A stretch of 64,000 bases of DNA from Gibbula magus (lineage: Eukaryota > Mollusca > Gastropoda > Trochida > Trochidae), in assembly GCA_936450465.1 (NCBI GenBank), contig OW388302.1:63587826-63651825 (forward strand), in the 5' to 3' direction. Positions 42,274 through 53,000 of this stretch are shown here, piece after piece (positions within the stretch are counted from its first letter, which is position 1; the number at the start of each line of letters is the position of its first letter). The translations under genes were made by a program, and so were the position numbers. Under the pieces are notes generated by a model. It saw only the letters and a program-made list of their open reading frames with translations, was not told the origin of the DNA and did not search any database.

Positions 42274-42579
42274 CTAAGACCAAACACAGCAAGCAATTAT
42301 TTTTGATGAATTTGGATAAGGGTTCAACACAGAGCGCAAATCAACATTTTTCCCTGGATTGTTACATTGTAGATGATAAAACATAACATTCCTTACATTT
42401 TCATAGAGAGGGCATGACAGCAAAAAGTGGGATTCATCCTCAATTTGTCCAGAATTGCAATATTTACAAAGTCTCTGTTCAGCTGGTAGATTTTTGTAAC
42501 GGCCCCTCTCAATTTCAAGCATGTGGCAGCTGAGTCGTAATTTAGTTATCGCTCTACGGTGGTCAAGGTTCGTAACTAC
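42274..42579 (-). pseudogene. LINE L3, C-terminal part
   Basis: Minus-strand frame with TKLRLSCHMLEIERGRY, RLCKYCNSGQIEDESHFLL and CPLYENVR, the Cys/His C-terminal region common in LINE proteins. The remainder of the same protein is at 60738-62760; the Gypsy element lies between. Reading across with one copy of ACTAC removed gives a continuous frame. Confidence 0.85.
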
Positions 42580-43271
42580 TGTCCTAGGCAAGTTCGCGGT
42601 CAGTGTTGAAGGTATTAGACTCAGTTGGCTTGGCGAGAGGTACCGTTTAAGTGGTGATAACTGGTGGGGAGACGGAGCTCATAAAAACATGACCGGACTC
42701 ACCAAGGGCAGGGTTAGGCGGGGCGAGATAAGGGTCCCGGCACTTCACGCATGCAGCACACAGAAAAGACAGGAGGCGTAGTAGGCTTGAGACAGCAGTA
42801 TACGACAGACTGACTAACTTTATTCCTTATGGATATATATACTATTTTGTACAAGACAGATAATAATTGCAACACTGCATTCAGTCTTTCATCCCGTTAC
42901 ACTCCGTCACTTATAGTCATGGACGGGTACATTTCAATATGATGTATTGTCTCTATTAACTATTAGTTTCGGGCTGTTAATATTTGTTTTCCGCCTTGCA
43001 TTTTGACTTCTTTGAATAATGTTATGTTTTCTGGTCATCTACTTAGTCCCCATGTGTTTTAGTATTAAGTATATTTGCTGACCATCAAACGCACAGCTGT
43101 CAACCTATCTGCTTACTTCCCAGCTCGCTGGTGAGAACCCAGTGACCAAGTTCAAGAAGCAAGTTAATCGATTTCACTGCTGTGCTTATTTAGTCTCGAA
43201 TGTAGGTTTCAAAATGTAGGTTTCAAATGTACTTCTATTTAGAGACAATTTCTATTATTTTATCCTTGGAT
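42580..43271 (-). repeat. G1 3' LTR
   Basis: 692 bp, direct repeat of 59969-60737. On the minus strand it ends CTTGCCTAGGACA. The sequence just upstream on the minus strand, AACGGAGAGAT (43272-43282), is a candidate polypurine tract. The LTR start is non-canonical (ATCC). Confidence 0.85.
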
Positions 43272-43282
43272 ATCTCTCCGTT

Positions 43283-44609
43283 GCCCAATTGAGCACGGCC
43301 CGTGCTCCGAAATTCTATCCCTTCCCATTACTCTAGTCCCCATGGGTCAAGCGTGAATGCAGTCGAGAGATTGTGGTTCGAAATAGCGTTCTACTTAATA
43401 CTGTACAAAATTCTAAAATTTTGCTCTATCTTGTGGCCTCCTAACATGTAAAAATACTATTGATGACTAGCGCCGTGGACGGATGGTAGATATACATATG
43501 GATAGACAATAATAACATAGTATCATTGATGACAATTTGACATGAAAGTAGACAACTGCGATAAAAATATAATTATATAATAATAGTGGAATAATTACAA
43601 GTGATTTACAATATTGTCGCAAAGACCAAGAGACATTTTAATGAGATAACAATAATGATATAAGGTGGGTAATGCCCTTGGTATGAGGTAGCAAAAACAG
43701 CACTTGTGATGATGCAATATACAATACACAACGTTATATGATAGCACTTATTATAAGATAACAATATGATATAAAAATATGTCGTAGCACCAATATGAGG
43801 TAATCAATATAATACAAAAATATAAGGCTAAATATAATGACATATGAATTTTAACATGTATGAGGTAGATAGTATAGTCTTATTAGTTTAGTCATAATGG
43901 CGTCAAATGTCTTAGCGTCGATAGCGTCGGTGTTGATATAATATAGAACGTCGATATCAGTATTGTCCCTTCTCGTTCTGCTGCCTGTCTGACTCTTAAA
44001 TTTGTATTTAAAAGGTAGGCCGCGGCGGTGGTACCCGGGAATGTAGTACCCGGATAAGAAATGTGGCTCCGTGGTGCCGCGAAGAGCTGTCCTCAGCTCT
44101 TACAGAACGACAAGGGTCAATTGTACCTGGAGTGTGCCCAGTATAGTCTGTCCGTAGTTATGTCGGTAGTAGTGCGTCTAGGTCGGGGGAGGCTATGGGG
44201 GAGGAGTGTCTGAAGCGTCTTGTTAGTCAGAGGAGGAGGCAGTGTCTGAGGCTAAGCTGGGGGTGGGGGTGTTGGGTCTGAACCGGGATCTCGTGCCTTG
44301 GGGGAGGGGGGGGGGGGGGGGGGGGGGGGGGCATGGCTGGACCAATGCCACGGGGATACCAGCGTGAGAATCCTTGTTGGAATCAGAACTGGATGGGAGG
44401 GGGAGGGGTGGGAGTGTGGCGGACCAAAGGGAATGGGAGGAGTTATTTGGGGAGCGGACTGAAGCACGGGGGTAAATTATGGATGATTCTAGAACAGAAG
44501 GTTCTAGCGAGTATGAGGTAGGGGAGGAGGTGACTAGCCGCGGGGTTGTGGAGCAGGGAATTTAGGGCGGGTAAGTGGGGGGAGGGGTGGACCGATTGGG
44601 AGGGTGTTC
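43283..44609 (-). other. G1 3' non-coding region
   Basis: No supported ORF. AT-rich up to ~43980, then G-rich on the plus strand, with an almost uninterrupted G-run at 44301-44332 that could form G-quadruplex DNA. ORFs over the G-run are composition artefacts. Confidence 0.6.
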
Positions 44610-45551
44610 CTAATGGGTGGACGGTGTGATTGTGCCTGTTTGAGGAGCGGATATGCCGTAAGTGGGTTTGGTCGAGGTGGGAGAAGATGTCATGAAGGAC
44701 TTGGGCAGGGTAAGGGGCAGAACAGGAGGGACAGGGGAAATAGACAGGGGAATTTCCCCCCTTTTGTTGACGGCAGTGTAGGTGTACTGTAGCGAGACAG
44801 CAGGGCATTGGAACCACTCTGAGGTAATTCCAATGACCCGGGTGTCGTACTTGGTCACCGCACCGGAACTGTGTCGTACTTGGTCACCGCACCAGGCGCA
44901 TGAAGGGGCGGTGACCCATTGCCGTATTTCATTTATGTAGGGCCTGAGCGAAGTCGTCCAATAGTTGAGGGTGGGGGACTGACAGCCTTCCGCAATAGTG
45001 TGGAGGGCTGTAGTAGGAATACCGAATCTATATTCTATGGACTGGTAGGCACGATTAAATTGTCCATTGTCGTTCGTGCCTGCCGAGTGCATGGTGTATA
45101 GTAGTTGATCCAAGGAGGGTTCCTCTCTATTGGGGTTGGAGATTAAAAGATTGCAAATTTCAGAGGTGGCGGGGGGGTTGTCCAATAGTACCAGGTACAT
45201 GTACGTCAGGGCACACTCATGGGGCCCGTACTCACTTACCACGAAAGTGAAGAAGTTATACAGGCCCGCCAGATACAATATGAGGGCCCAATACACGTTT
45301 CTTGTGAGGCCCCTGGCCCTGGGCCCTTCGATGACGGGGCCGCCGTATGTCTCAAACATGTCCCGGATTTTCGCCGAGGCGGCCCCTAACACGTGGGCGA
45401 TCCGGGTGTTCATCACCCGGACGTGTCGCACTCGTGGCTTGACGTCAAACACGTCCGGGTAATCGAAGATGGGATTCCTTCCCGAGTCGAGGGTATGGCC
45501 AACGTTCATCTGGAAGTGTAAGATAGTAATGTTTCCTTGAGAAAGAGTCAT
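44610..45551 (-). CDS. Unknown accessory ORF of G1
   Basis: 313 residues after the env-like gene, same strand. It begins MTLSQGNITILHF. A hydrophobic stretch YWALILYLAGLYNFFTFVV lies near residues 87-105, and a possible metal site CAWCG near 222. The C-terminal ~80 residues are Pro/Ser/Thr-rich. I recognise no domain. Its length and intact frame beside decayed pol suggest selection until recently, or a late-acquired gene. It may be an accessory protein of the retroelement; this is inference from position only. Confidence 0.55.
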   Translation of the reverse strand: MTLSQGNITILHFQMNVGHTLDSGRNPIFDYPDVFDVKPRVRHVRVMNTRIAHVLGAASAKIRDMFETYGGPVIEGPRARGLTRNVYWALILYLAGLYNFFTFVVSEYGPHECALTYMYLVLLDNPPATSEICNLLISNPNREEPSLDQLLYTMHSAGTNDNGQFNRAYQSIEYRFGIPTTALHTIAEGCQSPTLNYWTTSLRPYINEIRQWVTAPSCAWCGDQVRHSSGAVTKYDTRVIGITSEWFQCPAVSLQYTYTAVNKRGEIPLSISPVPPVLPLTLPKSFMTSSPTSTKPTYGISAPQTGTITPSTH

Positions 45552-46056
45552 TATGTAATGGCAATGAATTTAGAGTAATTTGGAATGGGGCGTTAAAAGC
45601 CGAATTGTCCAAATGAAATCAAAAGGGGGAAACCGTTTTGGACTCCATATTAGTGAGTGTACAGACATGCAGCAAGAACGTTCCGGTGTACAGTCCATGC
45701 TCGGTAGTTCAGCGGTAGGCAGAGTTGGTAGTGGCTACGTGCGGACCGCTGCACTGACGAGCAGTGGGTCGAGTATGTGTATATCTGGAAGACAGAGAGC
45801 GCAGTCATCAACTAACTATAAAAGCGACATGCAGACGTGCTATGCGTCTGTATACTATCGTACGTGATTACATAAGGAACTGATTATATATATGGTTGTC
45901 TTAAATATACTAGACTACAGCCTGTAAAGGGACTAGACTACGGCAAGGCTGAACCATAATGGTGAACCGGTTGTAGGGATAGTGTAATTGTGACGTGTCG
46001 GCATGAAAACCGGACACTTGTATACTGATTACTGATATTAGCATAAGTGTTACTTA
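45552..46056. other. Spacer between env-like gene and accessory ORF
   Basis: About 500 bases without a supported gene on either strand. Confidence 0.5.
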
Positions 46057-47319
46057 TCAGTAGAGGAGGACCGGAACTTCCTCGTTGTTCTGGCCGCGGT
46101 TGTCCGGGGGAAGTAGGGCAGCCTGGTAGTTACAGGGGACCAAGATGGGGGGAGGCTCCATCAGCTCGTGGGGTCCGGCGTGGATGGGGTAGATGGAGCC
46201 TTGGTGGACGAGGTAGAGGTGCAGGAGGTAGGTGGAGCGGAGGATAGCGTTAAGCTTGCGACCAGTTCGTGGGGAGACAGTGAGGGTGCGGGGGAGGCTA
46301 ATCTGGTGTCCCGTAAGACCGTTTGCTAGTGCGATGCCCTTAGATTTCCAAGCGATTGTAACCAATGCACGGCAACAGCTTTGTTCGGCCGTGATAGCAG
46401 CAGGGGATATTTGTGTGTGTGTCAGCGTTACTGTAGCTGGAGGTGCCGAGAACGCCATCAGGGGTAGGCGGACGATGTCATGTAGGGCCGAGAATGATAG
46501 GTATAGGGTAGTTCTGGTAGAAAAACGCCGTCTCATAATGTAGATGAATAACGCAACCACAAGGATGGTGACGAAAACCAACAGGAAGACTTCCAGGTCC
46601 CACAGCGGTACGAGGTAACGGTCGACGAGGGTCTCCTGTGTAGTAGGTGGCTTGGTAGGCGATGGTGTCCATACCAAGGATGGCGTAGTCGCAGCGAGTG
46701 CCACAGTGGCGTGGGCGTGGGCGTGCGCGAGGAGTTGTAGGCGCATCAGCTGTACTCGTCTGTGTAAAACGACCATCCCTGCTAGAAGTAGGATCACAAG
46801 TGCAGACACTGCATAGACAAGGTAGGAAGTGGGGCCCTCGACCGGCACGTCTGCGAGGTCATTCAGGTACAGAGTGTCCGCGGGATTAGTGTAAATGATC
46901 TTGTTAGCTTTAGCGCGGGTGACGGCATGGTCTAGTTTAATGCGTAGTTTTTCATCTAGTCCCATTGCTTGTTGATATTTATGTTCTGCTAGCTTGAAGG
47001 GGGCGGTCTGTGAAGCCAAGGGTTCATCTGAGAGGAGGCTGGGTAATCGGCGTAGGATGTCATCGGAAGTGAAGAAGTGGCGTAGGACTGCCGCATTAAC
47101 AGTGTATTGAAGAGGGGAGACCGAGTTAGCATTGGTGCATGAGCCTAAGCGGGGTGGTAAGAAGAGGGGACCCACTTCAATGGTACAATCGCATGGGATA
47201 TCTGTCAGACAGAAATGGCAGCCAGTGTGGTATTCAACCTTTTCTTGACATGAGTATGTCAGTCTGGGGACTCGGGATATTAGAAGTTGGCCCGTCGCTA
47301 GTTCCATGGCTCCTGTCAT
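46057..47319 (-). CDS. Env-like membrane protein of G1
   Basis: 420 residues, intact. Cys-rich N-terminal part with CHFCLTDIPCDC at residues ~34-45. Hydrophobic segments at ~166-187 (YLVYAVSALVILLLAGMVVL) and ~242-262 (FLLVFVTILVVALFIYI), each followed by basic residues, fit two membrane spans. Position directly after integrase fits an env-like third gene, as in errantiviruses and other env-bearing Gypsy elements. No clear signal peptide or furin site is visible. Residues ~80-205 are also found in the duplicated fragment at 55965-56345. The identification as env is from position and topology, not from a recognised family. Confidence 0.65.
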   Translation of the reverse strand: MTGAMELATGQLLISRVPRLTYSCQEKVEYHTGCHFCLTDIPCDCTIEVGPLFLPPRLGSCTNANSVSPLQYTVNAAVLRHFFTSDDILRRLPSLLSDEPLASQTAPFKLAEHKYQQAMGLDEKLRIKLDHAVTRAKANKIIYTNPADTLYLNDLADVPVEGPTSYLVYAVSALVILLLAGMVVLHRRVQLMRLQLLAHAHAHATVALAATTPSLVWTPSPTKPPTTQETLVDRYLVPLWDLEVFLLVFVTILVVALFIYIMRRRFSTRTTLYLSFSALHDIVRLPLMAFSAPPATVTLTHTQISPAAITAEQSCCRALVTIAWKSKGIALANGLTGHQISLPRTLTVSPRTGRKLNAILRSTYLLHLYLVHQGSIYPIHAGPHELMEPPPILVPCNYQAALLPPDNRGQNNEEVPVLLY

Positions 47320-47334
47320 GGTGCCGTTGGGAAC

Positions 47335-47593
47335 GAGGTGGAAGTTGCAGTGATATCCGTGTCAGCTGGTGGTGGAGGAAGGGGTGGTTCGGTTGGGCGA
47401 CTGTCGGGTCCAAGATAAGGTTTGAGCCTTTTGGCATGTACGGGAGATCGTAAGGGTTTGTTGTCACCACAACGGCGAAGGAGGTAGTTGGGGGGTGTTG
47501 TAGGCGAAGACGATGTAGTATGGGCCTTTGTAGGGGCGTTGTAGCTTGCGTGATACGTGTGGTAGAAGGTTTCCTCTGCGGAGCCACACTCGT
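47335..47593 (-). pseudogene. G1 integrase C-terminal end
   Basis: Minus-strand frame with RVWLRRGNLLPHVSRKLQRP and KGPYYIVFAYN, then after a frame change KPLRSPVHAKRLKPYLG, the usual end of Gypsy integrase (GPY/F module). The catalytic core is absent; a SINE lies where it should continue. Confidence 0.75.
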
Positions 47594-47608
47594 TGACCCA
47601 CCATGCGG

Positions 47609-48358
47609 TGCGGGATAGCGCAGTGGTTAGCGCGTTCGGCTTCGGATCAAGAGGTCCGGGGTTCGAATCCCGCCAGGGGTGCGGCAACTTTGTCTGCAGT
47701 AGAGAACTGTTCTACACGCAGTAAGGTTTTGGTGCAATGCTACACTGAATTTCAGCGTAGTACCACCCATGGTTCGCTAGTTCCAGCCGAAGCTCGCAGG
47801 TTTCACCGCAAAGGATAGCCACATGGCGTTGCGGGCTTTCTCCCTGCCATAATACTAGCAGCCGTGATATAAGTGAAATACTCTTGAAAGCGGCGTAAAA
47901 CCCAACATACTCACTACATGCTGAGAAGAAACATTAAAATTAATTATGAATGTTAAATAAACAAGTGTTTGCCACGAACATGGCAATGTCCCCCGCCGTT
48001 AACATTGAGTATAGTAGGACACATCATTTGGTCAAGTGTCATAGTCACCTTGAAAATTAGGTCAAGGTCACCAAAATCGACTGGTGTCTGTGTCCTCCCC
48101 CAATGTAGACTGACACCAAAATTGACAACTTTGGGTGCATGGGTTAGTACAGATTGGTGCATGCGTATTCTCCAAATGATTGGTACCAATTATAAGATAC
48201 TTAATGCAATGGTTCACGAGATATCGCAAACAACATTTTAAAAAGCGGTCAAAATGACGTTATGGTCACCGAAATCGATTGGTGTTTGCGTATTATCCAG
48301 ATGAAAACTGGTACCAAGATTGAAGACTCAAGGTTAAAGGGTTCATTAGATATGGCGC
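47609..48358 (+). repeat. SINE plus truncated TIR element, copy of 36977-37740
   Basis: SINE at 47609-47915 followed by ~445 bp of the TGTCCCCCGCCG element. Matches 36977-37740 almost base for base, across the SINE/element junction, so the two-part block moved or was duplicated as one piece. Stops at GATATGGCGC where the G2 LTR begins. Confidence 0.9.
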
Positions 48359-48359
48359 T

Positions 48360-49097
48360 GTCACGGTGCTGGTGAGGGGTATGATGTAATGGTACGTATT
48401 ACTTAGTACCTTTCACTAATAGTAGTCACTATGACAAGAAGACAAAGTAAAATTACATAAAATAGAGATTCCAAGTAGCCAAAAGATCACACAACCAAGC
48501 CATAAGCTATAGTATTTATTTCAATATATAACCTTCTACTTATTTAGACACAAACCAATACAATATTTAGAAAACGACCACCCAAGTAATAATCAAATAA
48601 TTAAAGGTTACATGAATTACCTAGTTAAAGGTAACTATGAACCTGACAGTAATATGCTATACATATATTTGTATATGCAAAAATATACCTATTTCAAGGA
48701 CACTATTGAGCACAAGTCATATAATCAAATATGATCATGCATTTGTTATAGAATTTAAAATCTAGAAAAACACACACGCCTAGGGTAAAGGAAAAAGTAA
48801 GCTTACCCTAGTGCGTCTGTCCAGTGTGAGTCCTCCGTGGGAACCAACTCCTTACAGGATGTTCCACTGATATTCCTAGCTTGGAATTTTAACCATTACT
48901 ATAAACTTACATGCCAACAATGGGGGAGACCTTCGTTAGAAAGCCCTAACGAAGTCACCCCTTGACATGTGTCTATAGTAATGTCAAGCTGGAACCATTC
49001 TGTGCCCTCCGGAATGTTATCAGGAGGCACAGAGGAAAACCTACAGATATGGTTACATTGATAAATTGTATGTACTCTAAGACGAGTATCGTCACAT
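48360..49097 (-). repeat. LTR of second Gypsy remnant (G2)
   Basis: On the minus strand begins TGTGACGATACTCG and ends CAGCACCGTGACA: TG...CA with matching ends. Just before it on the minus strand TTTTGAGGGGGTGCA (49098-49112) is a polypurine tract, which marks this as a 3' LTR. No second copy is present in the window. Confidence 0.78.
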
Positions 49098-49191
49098 GCA
49101 CCCCCTCAAAATTAGAAAATTTGGCATGCATTATATGTATGAAAATTTTCTATAAAACTAAAGGACTTATGATATGATGCAAAGTTACAGT

Positions 49192-49866
49192 TCAAGTCTC
49201 CTCAGCATGGTACAGCAGCACTGGAGAAGAACACAGCATCGCTTTTAATAGTTGGAATGAGTGCTCACAATCACTTGACCACACAAACTTCACTCCCTTT
49301 TTGAGCAAAGCTGTTATTGGAGCAGCAACACCAACAAAGTTTGGGCAGAACCGCCGATAATATCCAGTCATGCCCAGGAATCGACGGATCTCTCTTCTTG
49401 TAGCTGGTTGTGGAAATTGCAAGATGCTGTCTACTTTAGCTGTTATTGGAGCCACCTTACCCAATCCAACAACATGACCAAGGTATGTAACCTGGGCCTG
49501 TCCAAATTCACATTTTGCTAAGTTCACTGTCAAGTTGGCTTCGTTGAGTCGAGTGAAGACCTCCTTTAGAGTTGCCACATGTTCCTCCCAAGTACTGCTT
49601 CCTATTACAACATCATCGATGTACACTTCAACACCTGGGATGTTTGCCAAAACATAGTTCATCAGTCTTTGAAACGCAGCAGGTGCAGTCTTGAGCCCGA
49701 ACGGCATAACTCGATACTGGTAAAGTCCATCAGGAGTTACAAATGGTGAGGATTCTCTTGGCTTGATCAGACAATGGAATCTGATAGTATCCCTTCAGTA
49801 AATCCAACTTCGAGATATGTATTGCCTGTCCCACACTGTCAATACAATCTTCAATTCTTGGAAGAG
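49192..49866 (-). pseudogene. G2 reverse transcriptase, C-terminal part
   Basis: Gypsy RT: ISKLDLLKGYYQIPL, MPFGLKTAPAAFQRLMN, VEVYIDDVVIGS (YIDD active site), YLGHVVG and RRFLGMTGYYRRFCPNF, then the start of RNase H (FVWSSDCEHSFQLL). One frame change near 49745. Ends at 49192; RNase H core and integrase are lost before the LTR. The N-terminal part of the same RT is at 55624-55960, beyond LINE copy B. Confidence 0.9.
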
Positions 49867-50057
49867 TGAGTGAGTGAGTGAGTTATTGTTTAACGCCGCT
49901 TCAGCAGTATTGCAGCCATTAGCGGCGAGATATTTAATTTATTTGCCTAATTTAAAAAAGAAAATTGCAATTGAAAAACGGAACACGGCACGAAGGCCGC
50001 AAAAACATCAGCAAATTATCACAAGTTGAATAAAAGCTGATAATGAAAAGTTAAAAT

Positions 50058-53000
50058 TTACAATTTGTCAATAAGGTGTATAGCCTTTAGAAAATCTAAA
50101 ACACGATGCTCACCGAAGTGAGTAAAAACATGATTGATTGAAATAGAAGGATAAAAAGTTTCCCTGATATGTGCAGTGTCCCAACACTCACATAGAATGT
50201 GTTTGATTGTGAGAGGACACTGACAGGGTATACATACCGGGGGATCTTCCCCCTTTAAAAGATATGAGTGTGTAAGATGAGAGTGTCCAATACGACATCT
50301 TCGTAGGACACAAGCTTCCTGCCGGGTAAAAGAGGATAGAGATTTGTAACCTAAATGAGGTTGAATAGTGTGAAGTTTGTTATGATGTTGTTGGTCCCAT
50401 TGGGACTTCCAACGTTGTTTAATGTAAGATTTAATAGCAGGTTTAGAATCCGTGTATGGAACTTTAGTGGGAGAAATATGATTGAGGTTTAATGCTGATT
50501 TAGCAGCTGAGTCAGCTTTGTTATTACCTCTTATACCCATATGGCTAGGAAGCCAGCAGAAGACGATGTCGCATTGGAGACAAGAATTATGAAGTAATAA
50601 AATATCCCTGATAATTGGATGATCACTCTTACAGTTTTTAATTGCTTGTAGGCAAGAAAGTGAATCGGAAAAAATAATGTAATTATTAGGGGTTGAGTTT
50701 TTAATGTGATGGACGGCCTTGAGGATGGCCTTAGCTTCTGCAGTAAAGATGCTGCTGCCATCATGCAGCCTTGTAGCATATGTTGTTGAAGGAGTCACAG
50801 TTGCTGCTGCAACTGTGGGTCCATCTTTAGAACCGTCAGTGTAAATTGGTTTATAATCTGCGAAAAAATTACGAAGTTCAAAAAATGCCTGTCGAAATAT
50901 TAATTGGTCTGTATTTGATTTTTTATGAGTAGATAAAGAGAGGTTGACACGGGGCCTCACCAGCTGCCATGGCGGAGTGGCAAGCAGACCGTGCTCTGCT
51001 ATTGTTGTTAGGTCGATATCACAATCTTCAACATGTTGTTGAAGTCTGATACCGAGTGGTGGAATTGCTTTAGGTTTTGAGTTATACAACTGCTGGTATT
51101 CAGGGTTGAATACGCAGTTGTATGCAGGATTACAAGGGTTGGCTTTAAGTTTAGTTATATATTGAAGTGCTAGCTTGATGCGCCGATCTTCAAGAGATGG
51201 CTCATCAGCTTCAACGTATAGGCTTTCAACAGGTGAAGTCCTGAAGGCCCCAAGACAAAGCCTGAGACCTTGATGGTGGATTGTATCTAGCATTTTGATA
51301 TATGAGGGGCGGGCAGATCCATATATTATGGATCCATAATCAAGTTTGGAGCGGATGAGTGATCGATAGAGATGAAGAAGAGTTTCTTCATCTCCACCCC
51401 ATTTATTATTTGAAACGACCTTTAAAAGGTCTAATGCCTTTAAGCATTTAGCTTTGAGGTTTTTGATATGAGGGATAAATGATAATTTACTGTCAAAAGT
51501 AAGACCAAGAAACTTGGCCTCAGGAACGACTTTGATTGGAGTTTTATCCAGAAATAGTTCTGCATCTTGGTGCATTTTGCGCATATTGCAAAAATGCACG
51601 CAAGATGTTTTAGCTTTGGAAAATTTGAAGCCGTTTTCTAACGACCATTGATGGATTTTATTGAGGCAGAGTTGCAATTGGCGCTCGATTGATGGCATAT
51701 TTTTGCCTCTGCAGGAAACTCCAAAATCGTCCACAAAAAGTGAACCATCTGTATGATCATTTAAGACTTTAGCCAAGCTGTTGATTTTAATGCTAAATAA
51801 TGTGACAGATAAAATGCTACCTTGTGGGACACCCATTTCTTGATCAAAGAAATCAGAAAGAGTGGAGCCCACGCGCACTTTAAATTGGCGATCATGTAAA
51901 AAATTGGAAATAAAATGAGGCATACGACCTCGCAAGCCAAATTCAAATAAATCTTTTAGGATGCCATGCTTCCATGTAGTGTCGTAAGCTTTTTCTAAGT
52001 CGAAAAAGATAGACACAGCATGTTGTTTGTTAATAAATGCATCACGAATAAATGATTCTAAACGAACAAGATGATCAGTGGTACTACGTTGTTTGCGGAA
52101 ACCACATTGAATATCAGTTAGTAATTTATTAGTTTCCAAGTACCAAACTAGACGATCATTGATCATCCGTTCCATAGTTTTACATACGCAACTTGTTAAG
52201 GCTATAGGACGGTAGTTGGAAGGGTCTGTATGATCCTTCCCAGGTTTTGGGATTGGCACAATAGTAGCATTGTGCCAACAAGATGGAAATTCACCTGTTT
52301 CCCATATATGATTAAATACCTGGAGTAGAACCTCAAGGCAAGGTTCCGGTAAATGTTTTAAAAGCTGATAATGGATTTCATCAGGGCCGGTTGCTGTATC
52401 ATGAGCTTTAGAAAGTGCAGTTTTAAGCTCTGACAAGGAGAAGTGTTCATTATAATCTTCTCCATTGTCAGATTTGAAATTAAGTGGTCGTTTTTCCTGT
52501 ACCTTTTGGTACTTTTGGAAAGCAGGGACATAATTTGCAGATGAAGAATTTTTAGAGATTGTTTCAGCCAACTTATTGGCAATGTCAGATTTTGAGGTGA
52601 GAAGGTCATCATTGACCTTAAGATGTTTTATTGTAGATTTGGAACCTTTGCCTTTAATTCTACTAATCATATTCCAGACTTTGCTGATAGGTGTTCTGGA
52701 ATTGATCTTAGAGACATAGCCTCTCCAAGATTCACGTTTTTGTTGGTTGACTGTGCGTCGAGCTTTAGCTCGAGCCTTGCGACAGTTATCTAAATTAATT
52801 CTTGTAGGTCGTTTACTGAGCTTGCGTTCAGCTTTTTTACGTGCCTTTATGGCAGTATCGCAGGTTTCATTAAACCATGGCTTGTGAATGCGTGGATTTG
52901 CCGAGGTTTTAGGGATAGTTTCAGTTGCTATATCAATGAGACCTTTAGAAAAGGCCTCAACAGGATCAGTTGCATTGATTATTTCATCAAATATAATATG

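Noticed and set aside
44252..44521. Pro-rich and Gly-rich ORFs over the G-run
   Set aside because: Pure composition artefacts of homopolymer and G-rich sequence; frame is unreliable there.
45690..45800. A tRNA-like stretch (GTAGTTCAGCGGTAGG...)
   Set aside because: Only a weak D-arm resemblance; no acceptable cloverleaf or B box was found.
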